DNA from: Octadecabacter ascidiaceicola
GTDB lineage: Bacteria; Pseudomonadota; Alphaproteobacteria; Rhodobacterales; Rhodobacteraceae
Reading direction: 5' to 3'
Length of the DNA stretch: 64,000 nt
NCBI RefSeq assembly: GCF_900185015.1
Contig: NZ_FXYD01000002.1
Span: forward strand, 613,145-677,144
Shown here: one piece after another, positions 35,264 through 43,770 of the stretch
Numbering within the stretch: position 1 is the stretch's first letter
How the letters are laid out: each line of letters opens with the position of its first letter
Program-made: the position numbers and the translations under genes
Notes under the pieces: generated by a model
Told to the model about the DNA's origin: nothing
The model's input: the letters and a program-made list of their open reading frames with translations, nothing else
Databases searched by the model: none

Positions 35264-35300
35264 AACTGATCAAACAACTCTCTAAAAATTGGTGAATTTT

Positions 35301-36848
35301 ATGCGGATGATTGGCATTGGGCTAATGGGATTTCTAATTGCGGGTGTGGCTCTCCTGCTATCGACAATGAACATTTGGGATAAGGCGCAATGGGCGTTCC
35401 AATCGCAGGTCATCAGTCCGCGATTGGCGTTTGAAACACCAAACGCGCTGCCTTCATCTGATGAATATACAGCCATAATCGTACGGTCTGATCCAAATCA
35501 TCCGATCATTCTGTCCGGTTTGCCGGCTTACCAAGGGATCGCGTTCAACCTACCTTTGAATGCGCGCCCAACGTCTGGATACCTCCAAATTGACGCAACA
35601 GCGCAAGTGCTTAACAGCGTTGAAGGAGTCCTTCGGGTGTCCATCGACAATGTTCGCCGAGGCGAAGTGTTGCTGCATCCCGGCGTGGTAAGCCTGTCCT
35701 TGCAAGTTCCGCTCTCACCATCGGAACTTGCAAGGCAACAGCTTGTTGTCTCCCTATCACTTCAAGGGAGCGGCCGGCATGCACAGTGCCGGTCAGAAAC
35801 TGGCGTTGTAGCCATTGCCGAGATCGAGACGACAAGTGCAGTTCACCTCACCCTAGATCGCCCACTTACAACGACAAGCGATCGGGTAAACGCATGGGGC
35901 GGCGTCGTGCGGGTGGGTTGGCCGAACTGGCTTGATCGCAGGGAACAAGCACGCCGTTTAGTGCTCGCGACGCAGGCGAAACAGCAAGGAATCACAGCGC
36001 ATTTCCTAGACGACCACGCTGCAGATGCGCTCTCAACTGCGGAGTTACGCGAAGTCATCCCAAGCCTTATCGCCGCCGTACCAGTAACCCGAGCTGCATC
36101 TTGGCCCCGACACGTTGCGCTCAAAGGTGCGAATGCAGGTCTGCGTCAATTTCAGACGTCAACGCAGTGGCGCGCCAATGTTGATCTGCGTGAAGGCGCC
36201 GTGCCGCTGATCCCAGCTGAGCTAGACCTGCACCTCGCACTTGGGCGTCAATCGCTAGAGGATCAGTGGACTATCGTTGTGACCCTTAACGGCCGCTTGC
36301 TACGTCAGGATCTGCTGACGCCGACAACGACGCGCTTCGATGCATTGGTCTCGCTACCAGCAGAAATGATTTCTGCAAATAACGTCATTGAAGTAACTGC
36401 GTCGTCATCACGCACGACACAGAACGATTGCAGCCAACCACCTGCGCTGATCGCTGAGATGCTGCCCAACACTGCACTTATTGCGGGCGAGAGTGTTTTT
36501 TCTGATGCGTTAAGCATTCTGCAAACCCAGTTGTCAGACTTGGGTACGTTGCGGATCGGACCGGCGACCCTCTTGAATGCCGTTGATGCCGATGCAGCGA
36601 GCGATCTGTTGGTGCTGGTAATGCCCGCCGACGTACGCATGAGGCCCGCCATTGAAAACCTCGACATTATGGTTGTGACACCAAGTGATGTGCCCACAAC
36701 ATTACCCGAAGCGGCTCAGATTTGGCATGTAACCAAAGATACTGAGACAGGGAACTTAAGCGTCACTCCCCTCGTTTCACGAACAGAAATCACACACCGA
36801 GCGGTTGGCTTACTGATCTTCATTGGCAAAGCCGAGGTGGCGTTATGA
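35301..36848 (+). CDS. BcsB-like periplasmic polysaccharide-synthesis protein
   Basis: A 515-residue protein. An N-terminal membrane helix (MIGIGLMGFLIAGVALLLST) leads to a long beta-rich periplasmic region. The pattern LPLNARPTSGYLQIDATAQV, SLSLQVPLSPSEL and the C...C spacing (HAQCRSE, NDCSQPP) resembles cellulose-synthase subunit B proteins, which guide the nascent glycan through the periplasm. No clear C-terminal anchor is visible, unlike true BcsB. Its stop overlaps the glycosyltransferase start (ATGA), so the two are made together. A GGTGA site precedes the ATG at 35301. Confidence 0.6.
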   Translation: MRMIGIGLMGFLIAGVALLLSTMNIWDKAQWAFQSQVISPRLAFETPNALPSSDEYTAIIVRSDPNHPIILSGLPAYQGIAFNLPLNARPTSGYLQIDATAQVLNSVEGVLRVSIDNVRRGEVLLHPGVVSLSLQVPLSPSELARQQLVVSLSLQGSGRHAQCRSETGVVAIAEIETTSAVHLTLDRPLTTTSDRVNAWGGVVRVGWPNWLDRREQARRLVLATQAKQQGITAHFLDDHAADALSTAELREVIPSLIAAVPVTRAASWPRHVALKGANAGLRQFQTSTQWRANVDLREGAVPLIPAELDLHLALGRQSLEDQWTIVVTLNGRLLRQDLLTPTTTRFDALVSLPAEMISANNVIEVTASSSRTTQNDCSQPPALIAEMLPNTALIAGESVFSDALSILQTQLSDLGTLRIGPATLLNAVDADAASDLLVLVMPADVRMRPAIENLDIMVVTPSDVPTTLPEAAQIWHVTKDTETGNLSVTPLVSRTEITHRAVGLLIFIGKAEVAL

Positions 36849-38680
36849 GTGCCGATGACGATAAGCGCGAACAGATCAATTATATCTCCGTGGATAGCGC
36901 GCCAAAGCGGTTCGCGGGATCGGTAAGCCAGTTACAAGCGCCGAAGATGCTGGTCCTTTTCACAGCTTTAGCGACAGCTTTGTTGTGGGCCTTCAACACA
37001 GCGCCAGTGAGCGCGGTATTCCCAAATCGCGACTTAGTTTTTTCGTTGCATGAAGGCCGTCATGCGATTGCGATCCGCATTTATTTGATCACTTTCTTTA
37101 TCTCATTTGCAGCCTATAGCAATGGTGGTTGGCGCGCCCGCACTTTGTTTGGTTTAGACATGGTTGTTACGTTCCTGCTCGGTTGTGCAGCGTTCGACCT
37201 CGCAAACGCACTTGCGCATTCTGTTGTCGGAAGATCTTTTTCGCTTCACTTTAGTGCAATTGCGTCCGGCCTTTTTGGTTTTGCCATCTATTCTTTCAAA
37301 CTGTTAGAACGTGGCTTGATGCCAGCCCGTATCCGGATTGAGCATGTTCCGGTCAGTCAGATGCGTGCCTTTATCAGGCTTGGTGTGACACTCGTGGTTG
37401 CGGGTGGCGTCGCTATCTGGGTTGGCGGCATGGATTTGCGTATAGTCACTTTGATGCGCGAATGGACATTGCTGGGCGGGATCGGTCCTGGTGTTTTCCT
37501 ATTCCTTCCCGTCTTGTTTGGGCAGCTCTATTTTCTCGCCATCTATGACGTGATCACAGCCAAGAAGGCACGGTTTACCCCGCCAATTTCGGTTATGGTG
37601 CCAGCGCACAACGAATCCTACATTATCGAAGACACGATTAACGCGATGGACCGCGCGGCAGTCCATTACGGCGGTGAGGTCAACATCCTTATCATGAATA
37701 ACAATTCAACGGATGAAACCGAGGACATCGCGCGTGCAACTTTAGCAGCCTGTAGTGCCGCCAAAGGGCGGGTGATTAATGTCCCCAAACCGGGGAAATC
37801 GAATGCGTTGAATGCGGGGCTTGAAGCTTGCGAGACGGAATTCCTGATCCGCGTGGATGCCGATACTCAGGTCGGTGAAGACAACTTTACCCGTGCGATG
37901 CCCTATTTCATTGACCCGCAGGTTGGCGTTGTCGGTGGTGTGCCTGTGCCGCCCGGTGGGGCGCTGTTTGACCGCGCGCGACTATTAGAAGTTCTCGTGA
38001 AGCACGGCTTCTATTCTGTTGCGATGGGGGCTGTGAACGGCGTTGTCGGCATTCCGGGAATGTTTGTCGTCTACCGGACGCATCACCCACGTTACCTTGG
38101 GGGATTTGTCGAAGGAATGAATGGTGAGGACACAGATGTGTCGTTGCGAATTGGCGAACTAGGGTTTCATTCCGTAGTTGATCCCAAAATCCGTTACATT
38201 TCGGAGGTGCCCTCATCCTATAGCCACATGCGTGAACAACGGATGCGGTGGTTCCGATCTATCTATCATATTTCATCCCGCTGCAGAGATCTGATCTATG
38301 GGCCAAACCCGACTCTGCGCGGCAAAGTAATCTTGCCCTATATGCTGGTGAATTCCGCTCGCAGAGCGATGCTTGTGCCGCTTATCATCTACGGTGGTCT
38401 TGAGTGGGGGCTGCGTCTTAATCCCGACAGCCCGATTTTGTGGCAATCCATTGTCGCCGTAATGACCGGCGCACCAGCCATCATAGCGATCGTTTCTTCG
38501 CTGTTGAATGGCGTCCCCAAAGGCATCTTTGCGCTTCCAGAATATCTGCTGTTTCGGATTCTGCGTGCGTATTTCACACTTGAGTCGATGCTAAGCATCC
38601 TTGTCGACATTGAGGGCGAAGACCTCGAACGGGTGATCACACTCGACCTTGTGCCAGACAGGCCAACGCGCGTCGCATAA
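36845..38680 (+). CDS. BcsA-like family-2 membrane glycosyltransferase
   Basis: A 611-residue processive-type glycosyltransferase. About six membrane segments (40-245) precede the GT-A domain, which shows PAHNES (about 252), NNNSTDETED, DAD (about 337-339), ED (about 427-428) and QRMRW (about 465-469), the full D,D,D,QxxRW set of cellulose and hyaluronan synthases. Two further membrane segments follow and no PilZ domain, so control by c-di-GMP through PilZ is unlikely. Paired with a BcsB-like protein and an SqdB-like nucleotide-sugar enzyme, it probably makes and exports a surface glycan. Confidence 0.85.
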   Translation: MSADDDKREQINYISVDSAPKRFAGSVSQLQAPKMLVLFTALATALLWAFNTAPVSAVFPNRDLVFSLHEGRHAIAIRIYLITFFISFAAYSNGGWRARTLFGLDMVVTFLLGCAAFDLANALAHSVVGRSFSLHFSAIASGLFGFAIYSFKLLERGLMPARIRIEHVPVSQMRAFIRLGVTLVVAGGVAIWVGGMDLRIVTLMREWTLLGGIGPGVFLFLPVLFGQLYFLAIYDVITAKKARFTPPISVMVPAHNESYIIEDTINAMDRAAVHYGGEVNILIMNNNSTDETEDIARATLAACSAAKGRVINVPKPGKSNALNAGLEACETEFLIRVDADTQVGEDNFTRAMPYFIDPQVGVVGGVPVPPGGALFDRARLLEVLVKHGFYSVAMGAVNGVVGIPGMFVVYRTHHPRYLGGFVEGMNGEDTDVSLRIGELGFHSVVDPKIRYISEVPSSYSHMREQRMRWFRSIYHISSRCRDLIYGPNPTLRGKVILPYMLVNSARRAMLVPLIIYGGLEWGLRLNPDSPILWQSIVAVMTGAPAIIAIVSSLLNGVPKGIFALPEYLLFRILRAYFTLESMLSILVDIEGEDLERVITLDLVPDRPTRVA

Positions 38681-38881
38681 GCAAGGGTGACCATTCGCAA
38701 CTTTTTGGACGGCTTGTTAGGTCCAGTGTACCCGCTTTCGACGCAACACAACGGACTGCAAGGCCTTTTCCGGCTCAAGTTTGTTAGCAAGGTGAGCGGA
38801 CAGCGGCCATTTAGACTCGCCGCAGCATCGGTCGGTTTGGGCTCGGACCAGACATTTGCGGCGAAAGCGTCCCAGTCAAAC

Positions 38882-38919
38882 AAAAAGGCCGCCCCTAGGT
38901 GGAGCGGCCTTCTTTGTTT
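38882..38919. terminator. Bidirectional intrinsic terminator
   Basis: AAGGCCGC (38885-38892) and GCGGCCTT (38904-38911) form a perfect eight-bp stem with an 11-base loop. CTTTGTTTT follows on the plus strand and TTTTTG on the minus strand. It sits between the stop codons of the convergent glycosyltransferase and TRAP-transporter operons and can end both. The 200 bases to its left (38681-38881) hold no gene. Confidence 0.85.
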
Positions 38920-38932
38920 TAGAGCTGACTGA

Positions 38933-39994
38933 TTAGTTCAGGTCAGCTTCATAACCTGCTGCGAGGTCTGCTTCGACTTCGTCAACGGCCGCGATCAGCG
39001 CGTCGAGGATTTGGTCGGCGCCATCTACGTTGCCACGGAACCAGTCTTGGACGGGTGCTGCTGCGGTCGCGAACATCGCTTTCTCATCCGGTGTTGGAAC
39101 GTAAAGGTTACCGCCACCCGCGACGAAGTCAGCGTAGGCTTGGATGGAGTTACGCTTCGGGGATGCGAATGTCGCCTGTTGTAGCGCGTAGAAGCCGTCC
39201 ACGATAACGCGGCGCTGTGCGTCGTCCATGCCCGTGAAGCGTTCGTTGTTCATCCACCAGAGCGCACCCATGTAAGCGTGGCCGTCAAGTGTGACGTACT
39301 GCAGCCCTGCATCGGGGAACTTCATGCCCATGATGTCGGTGATGCCGTTCTTGGAGCCTTCAACAACGCCCGTTTGGAACGATGTGAACAGCTCAGGCCA
39401 TGGGATTGGCGTCGGAGATGCACCAAGGGCGCGCACGAGTTCTTGCGGCAGGTCAGCCACAACCGTGCGGATCTTCAGGCCTTCCATGTCGGCAGGGGTC
39501 ATCACAGGGCGCACGGTGTTGGCAAAGTTGCGCCAGCCGCCTGTGTTACCGATCGTCATCAGACGGATCGTGTCGTCGGATGTTTCCAGCGCCATGTCGC
39601 GCATTGTGCGCACGAAATCGCCCTGAAGAACGGCTTCGGCCACGCGGTCATCAGACATCAGGTATGGCAGATCGAGGACCTGAACATACGGGAAGATGCC
39701 TGCAGCGCCACCAGATGTGGAAACATAGATGTCGATGGAACCTTCAGAAACGCCTTCAAGACATTCCGCGCCAGTCGCACAGATCTGAGTGCCCATGAAG
39801 ATTTCCACGGCAATCGCGCCGTTGGACGCAGACTCGACGTAGTTTTTGAATACGATCAGACCGTCATAGTCTTCGTCGTTTTCGTTAGAGTTGGCTGTGG
39901 CACGTAGCGTGACAGCGTGGCCATCAGCGTAAACAGGCGCGGAGGCCATTGTGTAGGCAGCGATCATGCCGGCCGTTGCGAGATACTTCATCAT
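38933..39994 (-). CDS. TRAP transporter substrate-binding protein (DctP family)
   Basis: A 353-residue periplasmic binding protein with a signal peptide ending APVYADG. EIFMGTQICATGAECLEGVSE and the motif GNTGGWRNFANTVRPV are of DctP type; SFQTGVVEGSKNG is the usual hinge region. It hands a carboxylate- or sulfonate-bearing ligand to the DctQM permease. It is the last gene of the leftward operon whose first genes encode an SsuD-like monooxygenase and partners, so the ligand may be a sulfonated sugar. The ligand is inferred. Confidence 0.9.
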   Translation of the reverse strand: MMKYLATAGMIAAYTMASAPVYADGHAVTLRATANSNENDEDYDGLIVFKNYVESASNGAIAVEIFMGTQICATGAECLEGVSEGSIDIYVSTSGGAAGIFPYVQVLDLPYLMSDDRVAEAVLQGDFVRTMRDMALETSDDTIRLMTIGNTGGWRNFANTVRPVMTPADMEGLKIRTVVADLPQELVRALGASPTPIPWPELFTSFQTGVVEGSKNGITDIMGMKFPDAGLQYVTLDGHAYMGALWWMNNERFTGMDDAQRRVIVDGFYALQQATFASPKRNSIQAYADFVAGGGNLYVPTPDEKAMFATAAAPVQDWFRGNVDGADQILDALIAAVDEVEADLAAGYEADLN

Positions 39995-40032
39995 GTTGGT
40001 AATCCTCCCAGATTTTTGAAGTTAGATTGACG

Positions 40033-41580
40033 TTAGTTGGTTGGTGGCTCAGGGCTTATGCAAGCCATGTAGCCGACGTCAGGCGGACATCCGAGGAAGT
40101 CCGCGAGATAGGGAACCGTCATTGAGATTTGCGGGAAGAAGGTGATCAGGAAGATGACCACAACTTCGACCGCAAGGAATGGTAGAATGGCCCGTGCGAT
40201 GGTTTCCACTTTTTCGCGGGAGACCGTTGAAGCCACGAATAGGACAAGGCCCATTGGCGGCGTTGCGAGGCCAACGGTGAGGTTTACACTCATGATGATG
40301 GCGAAGTGGACGGGGTGGACGCCGATATCAACAAAAATCGGCCCAAGGATGGGGCCAAGGATGATGATCGCGGGGCCTGCGTCCAAGAACATGCCGACGA
40401 TGAACAGTAGGATGTTGATCAGGAACAACAGGATCAGCGGGTTTTCAGATAGGCCAAGGATGAGGTCAGCGAGCGTGGTTGCTGCGCCGGATGTCGCAAC
40501 GATGGTTTTGAATGCAACGGCAGCGCCCACGAGGAGCAGAACCGAGGCCGAGGCGAGGGCGGAGCGTTGTAGGACGTCAAAGAAATCGGCCCATGTCAGG
40601 GATTTAAGCACGAACACGGACACAAGCAGCGCGTAGGCCACCGCGATTGTGGACGCTTCGGTTGGGGTCATCACGCCGATCAGGATGCCACCAAGGATGA
40701 TGATGGGCGTTTGCAGCGGCACGACGCCCTTTTTGCACACGGTGCGGAAGTCGGCGCTGACTTGGCCGCGCAGCGCGACCAGTAGGAAGTGCGCAAGGAT
40801 GATGAGGATGAGTAGCGTTCCCCACAGCATCGCACCTTGTGGTTTTTCAAAGCCAGTGAACGCCTGTGCGCCGCGCATAACAGCCCAAAGCAAGCCCATC
40901 AGGTTGATACGTGCGAGGATGAAGGACAGCCAATATTCGATCGGGGCGATGGTCTGGTTCTTCGTGACGATACGTTCTGCCTTTGGCAGGTCATAGCGAT
41001 CCGCCATGAGGCGCACCATGACCATAAGGCCGACGCCGACGAGAACGCCGGGCACGATACCGGCAAGGAACAGGGCCGCCACGCTTTCGCCCATGACATA
41101 TGCGTAGATGATCATGATGCCGGACGGCGGGATGATTGGGCCGATGACGGAACTGGCGGCGGTGATAGCGGCGGCAAATTTACGGGTGTAGCCGTTCTTT
41201 TCCATAGCAGGGATCAGGGTCGACCCAAGGGCAGATGTGTCCGCCACGGCGGAACCGGACAGGCCAGCAAACAGGATCGAGCTCAGGATGTTCACCTGTG
41301 CCAGACCACCGCGCAGGTGACCCATGAAGGCCTGCGAAAACTCAACAAGGCGGGTGGTGATGCCGCCTCGGTTCATGACCTCACCGGCAAGCATAAAGAA
41401 CGGCAGTGCCATCAACGGGAAGCTGTCTATCCCTGTGTAAACATTGCGATACAGGATCGCGAGATCCTTTTCGTTACCCGTGATCCACGTCATGAAACCA
41501 GGGGCGAACAGAAGGGCGAAGACGACCGGCGTGCCGATCATCAGGATCACGAGGAAGAGGGGGAGGAACCAAATCAACAT
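40033..41580 (-). CDS. TRAP transporter large permease (DctM family)
   Basis: A 515-residue membrane protein with about 13 hydrophobic segments. AGLSGSAVADTSALGS is a DctM signature in the first half, and SGAATTLADLI with PPMGLVLFVAS lies in the second. It is the ion-coupled channel of the TRAP system. An additional internal stretch of about 90 residues (roughly 195-285, after MVRLMADRYDLPK) separates the two halves, longer than in short DctM proteins. Its ATG overlaps the DctQ stop by one base. Confidence 0.93.
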   Translation of the reverse strand: MLIWFLPLFLVILMIGTPVVFALLFAPGFMTWITGNEKDLAILYRNVYTGIDSFPLMALPFFMLAGEVMNRGGITTRLVEFSQAFMGHLRGGLAQVNILSSILFAGLSGSAVADTSALGSTLIPAMEKNGYTRKFAAAITAASSVIGPIIPPSGIMIIYAYVMGESVAALFLAGIVPGVLVGVGLMVMVRLMADRYDLPKAERIVTKNQTIAPIEYWLSFILARINLMGLLWAVMRGAQAFTGFEKPQGAMLWGTLLILIILAHFLLVALRGQVSADFRTVCKKGVVPLQTPIIILGGILIGVMTPTEASTIAVAYALLVSVFVLKSLTWADFFDVLQRSALASASVLLLVGAAVAFKTIVATSGAATTLADLILGLSENPLILLFLINILLFIVGMFLDAGPAIIILGPILGPIFVDIGVHPVHFAIIMSVNLTVGLATPPMGLVLFVASTVSREKVETIARAILPFLAVEVVVIFLITFFPQISMTVPYLADFLGCPPDVGYMACISPEPPTN

Positions 41581-42335
41581 CAGGATGCACTCGCCATGTC
41601 TTCGTCGCCAAGCGGGGCGAGGCCGGAATCTTTCCCGAACAGTTTCAGGGTTTGGCGCAGGATCAATTCAATGCAGGCAAGGATCAGCAAGTTAACCCCG
41701 ATCCAGATGGCAATGTATTGATAATAATTGCTAAATTTCGCGCGGCACTTGCCGATTTCGATGCCGAAGGGCCAGCGCAGGGTTGAGGAGCAGCCGCGCC
41801 CTGACAATGTGTCGACGTGGTTGTTCAACCCTTTGTCCCACATCACCAGAAGCACGACCAAGGACATGCCAAACAAGACGAGTGTGAGGAGGGCCGAGAG
41901 GCGCGGTGCAAGGCCACGTTCCAGCATATCAATGGCGACGAACCCGCCGTGACGATAGGCGACAGGCGCCATCAGGCCCGTCATCCACAGCATGCCGAAA
42001 CGCGCGGCTTCTTCTGTCCAGTTGGGGGCGTCGTTCAGGGCGTAGCGCATAAAGACTTGCAGCAGAATGAAGCACACCATCAGGATAAGCGCGCCGATGG
42101 AAATGGCTTTGCAGGCTTTATGCAGGCTTTCATTGATCGCCGCGTGGGCATGGGCGGCGGGAATGGGGCGGATCAAACAGGCGAGCCAAAGGATCGCGAC
42201 CATAAGGCCGACAAAAGCCAAATCACCCATGCCGATGGCATCAGCCAAGGCTTCGCGGCGGTCCTCAAAGGCACCGATGAACAAGATCACCACATAGGCT
42301 GCAGCAACCAGTCCGATTGCAAGACGTTCTCCCAA
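41580..42335 (-). CDS. TRAP transporter small permease (DctQ family)
   Basis: A 251-residue membrane protein; most DctQ proteins have about 160-200 residues. Additional helices at the N-terminus (about 1-70) precede the DctQ core, which shows LLQVFMRYALNDAPNWTEE and RHGGFVAIDML. A polar insert (about 165-190, with two cysteines) comes before the last helix. It joins the large permease to form the TRAP membrane unit. Its stop overlaps the DctM start (TGATG). Confidence 0.88.
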   Translation of the reverse strand: MGERLAIGLVAAAYVVILFIGAFEDRREALADAIGMGDLAFVGLMVAILWLACLIRPIPAAHAHAAINESLHKACKAISIGALILMVCFILLQVFMRYALNDAPNWTEEAARFGMLWMTGLMAPVAYRHGGFVAIDMLERGLAPRLSALLTLVLFGMSLVVLLVMWDKGLNNHVDTLSGRGCSSTLRWPFGIEIGKCRAKFSNYYQYIAIWIGVNLLILACIELILRQTLKLFGKDSGLAPLGDEDMASAS

Positions 42336-42398
42336 CGGCTTGCCCTCCCTTTTTTGCTCTTTATGAGCTGTTTCAGGGTCTTACGCCCTGTTCTTAAG

Positions 42399-42899
42399 TT
42401 ATCCTTTAAGCGAAACGAACCTTCCGGATTGAAACAGTAACGGCAAGCCGTCGCGCGATTGTGCGCGGGTTACTTGGCCGATAATGATCGAATGATCGCC
42501 TGCGTCATGCTCAGCGTGAAGCGAGCATTCAAACCGCGCGAGGCAGCCATTAATAAGCGGCACGTCGCGTTCGCCCACGGACATATCGAGCCCGTCAAAG
42601 GCGGATTTATTCTGTGTGAACCCGTTGCACAGCTGTTGTTGGTGGGCGTCTAGAACGTGGATCGCGAAGTGCGTTGCGCCCGTGAAGTATTTGAAACGTT
42701 TGGATGATTTCGCCGGAGACCAAAGCACAAGCGGCGGATCGAGCGAAACAGAGGCAAAGCTGTTGGCGGTGATGCCAATCGGCCCATCTTCGGACGGAAC
42801 GGTAACGATAGTAACCCCAGTGGCGTAGGCGCCAAGGGCATCGCGAAATGCGCGCGCATCTTGCGCTGGGTCAAAGGAATTCACGTCAAGCAACCTCAT
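42399..42899 (-). CDS. Flavin reductase (SmoA-like partner of the monooxygenase)
   Basis: A 166-residue flavin-reductase-domain protein: FRDALGAYATGVTIVTV at the start, ITANSFASVSLDPPLVLWS (flavin-binding loop) and HFAIHVLDAHQQQLCNGF. It uses NAD(P)H to supply reduced FMN to a monooxygenase. It overlaps the aldo/keto reductase gene by 14 bases and is two genes from the SsuD-like monooxygenase. In the Agrobacterium sulfo-SMO pathway, SmoA has this role. The SmoA label depends on gene order. Confidence 0.85.
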   Translation of the reverse strand: MRLLDVNSFDPAQDARAFRDALGAYATGVTIVTVPSEDGPIGITANSFASVSLDPPLVLWSPAKSSKRFKYFTGATHFAIHVLDAHQQQLCNGFTQNKSAFDGLDMSVGERDVPLINGCLARFECSLHAEHDAGDHSIIIGQVTRAQSRDGLPLLFQSGRFVSLKG

Positions 42900-43770
42900 G
42901 TCCTAACGCGGCTTCATAGAGTTTGAACCAAGTTTCGCGGCCCATTTCAACATTAAGTGCGTCAGAGAAGCCTTTGATACGGTTGAGATTATTGGTGCCC
43001 ATAACCGGAATGATCTTGGCAGGGTGCGCCAGCAACCAAGCTACCGCAACCGCCGCGCGGTCTACGGAGTTTTCAGCGGCAACGGCATCCATCGCGCGGC
43101 CAAGGTCGTTGTCCTCGGCCATCAACGTGCCGCCACCCAAGGGCGACCATGCCATCGGCGCCACGCCGCGCTCTTGCAGGAACGCGAGGTCGCCGTTGGT
43201 CAGTGCATCGTGCGCGGACAGTGAAACCTCGATCTGGTTGGTCACAAGTTTGGACTTCATCGCGGATTGCAGCAGCGTCCAGTCGTGCAGTTTGAAGTTG
43301 GACACGCCCACGGAACGCACCTTGCCTGACGTCACCACTTCGTCCAGCGCGGCGCCCGTTTCATGATGGTCCATCAACGGGTCGGGGCGGTGGATTAGTA
43401 GAACGTCAATCTTGTCGATCCCCATAAGGCGAAGGGAGTGATCAACGGATTTCAGGATATGTTCACGGCTGGTGTCGTAGAATTTTCCCGAAACATGCCC
43501 GTAGCGGCCCGCAGGGATCAGGATATCGCATTTGGTGACGACTTCGATTTGGTCTTTGATGGATTGGGTCAGGCCAGCGCCCATGATTTCCTCAGCCATG
43601 TAGCCGCCGTAGATATCGGCTTGGTCCATGGTTGTAATACCTTGCTCAAGGCAGGCTTCGATCTTGGCTTGGACGGTTTTGGGTGAAGTGTCCTCCACAT
43701 CGCCAAGGCGCCACATGCCGTAGACAATGCGTGAAAGAGAAAGGTCAGGCGTTAGGTTTATGCGTTCCAT
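42886..43770 (-). CDS. Aldo/keto reductase (SmoB-like, 6-oxo-glucose reductase candidate)
   Basis: A 294-residue aldo/keto reductase of the YdhF/SmoB kind: LSLSRIVYGMWRLGD at the start, D and Y in DQADIYGGY, K in VVTKCD and H in LIHRPDPL. In the oxidative sulfoquinovose pathway, SmoB reduces 6-oxo-glucose, the product of the monooxygenase, to glucose. The neighbours here (flavin reductase and SsuD-like monooxygenase, each overlapping by 1-14 bases) give the same trio. Without it, the call would only be AKR of unknown substrate. Confidence 0.75.
   Translation of the reverse strand: MERINLTPDLSLSRIVYGMWRLGDVEDTSPKTVQAKIEACLEQGITTMDQADIYGGYMAEEIMGAGLTQSIKDQIEVVTKCDILIPAGRYGHVSGKFYDTSREHILKSVDHSLRLMGIDKIDVLLIHRPDPLMDHHETGAALDEVVTSGKVRSVGVSNFKLHDWTLLQSAMKSKLVTNQIEVSLSAHDALTNGDLAFLQERGVAPMAWSPLGGGTLMAEDNDLGRAMDAVAAENSVDRAAVAVAWLLAHPAKIIPVMGTNNLNRIKGFSDALNVEMGRETWFKLYEAALGHEVA

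Noticed and set aside
36845..38680. True cellulose synthase (bcsA)
   Set aside because: It lacks a PilZ domain and a bcsC/bcsZ context, and a nucleotide-sugar-modifying enzyme precedes it.
40837..41721. 294-codon plus-strand ORF across the TRAP permease genes
   Set aside because: It is antisense to DctM/DctQ and rich in H, D, Q and R, as expected from reading hydrophobic codons backwards.
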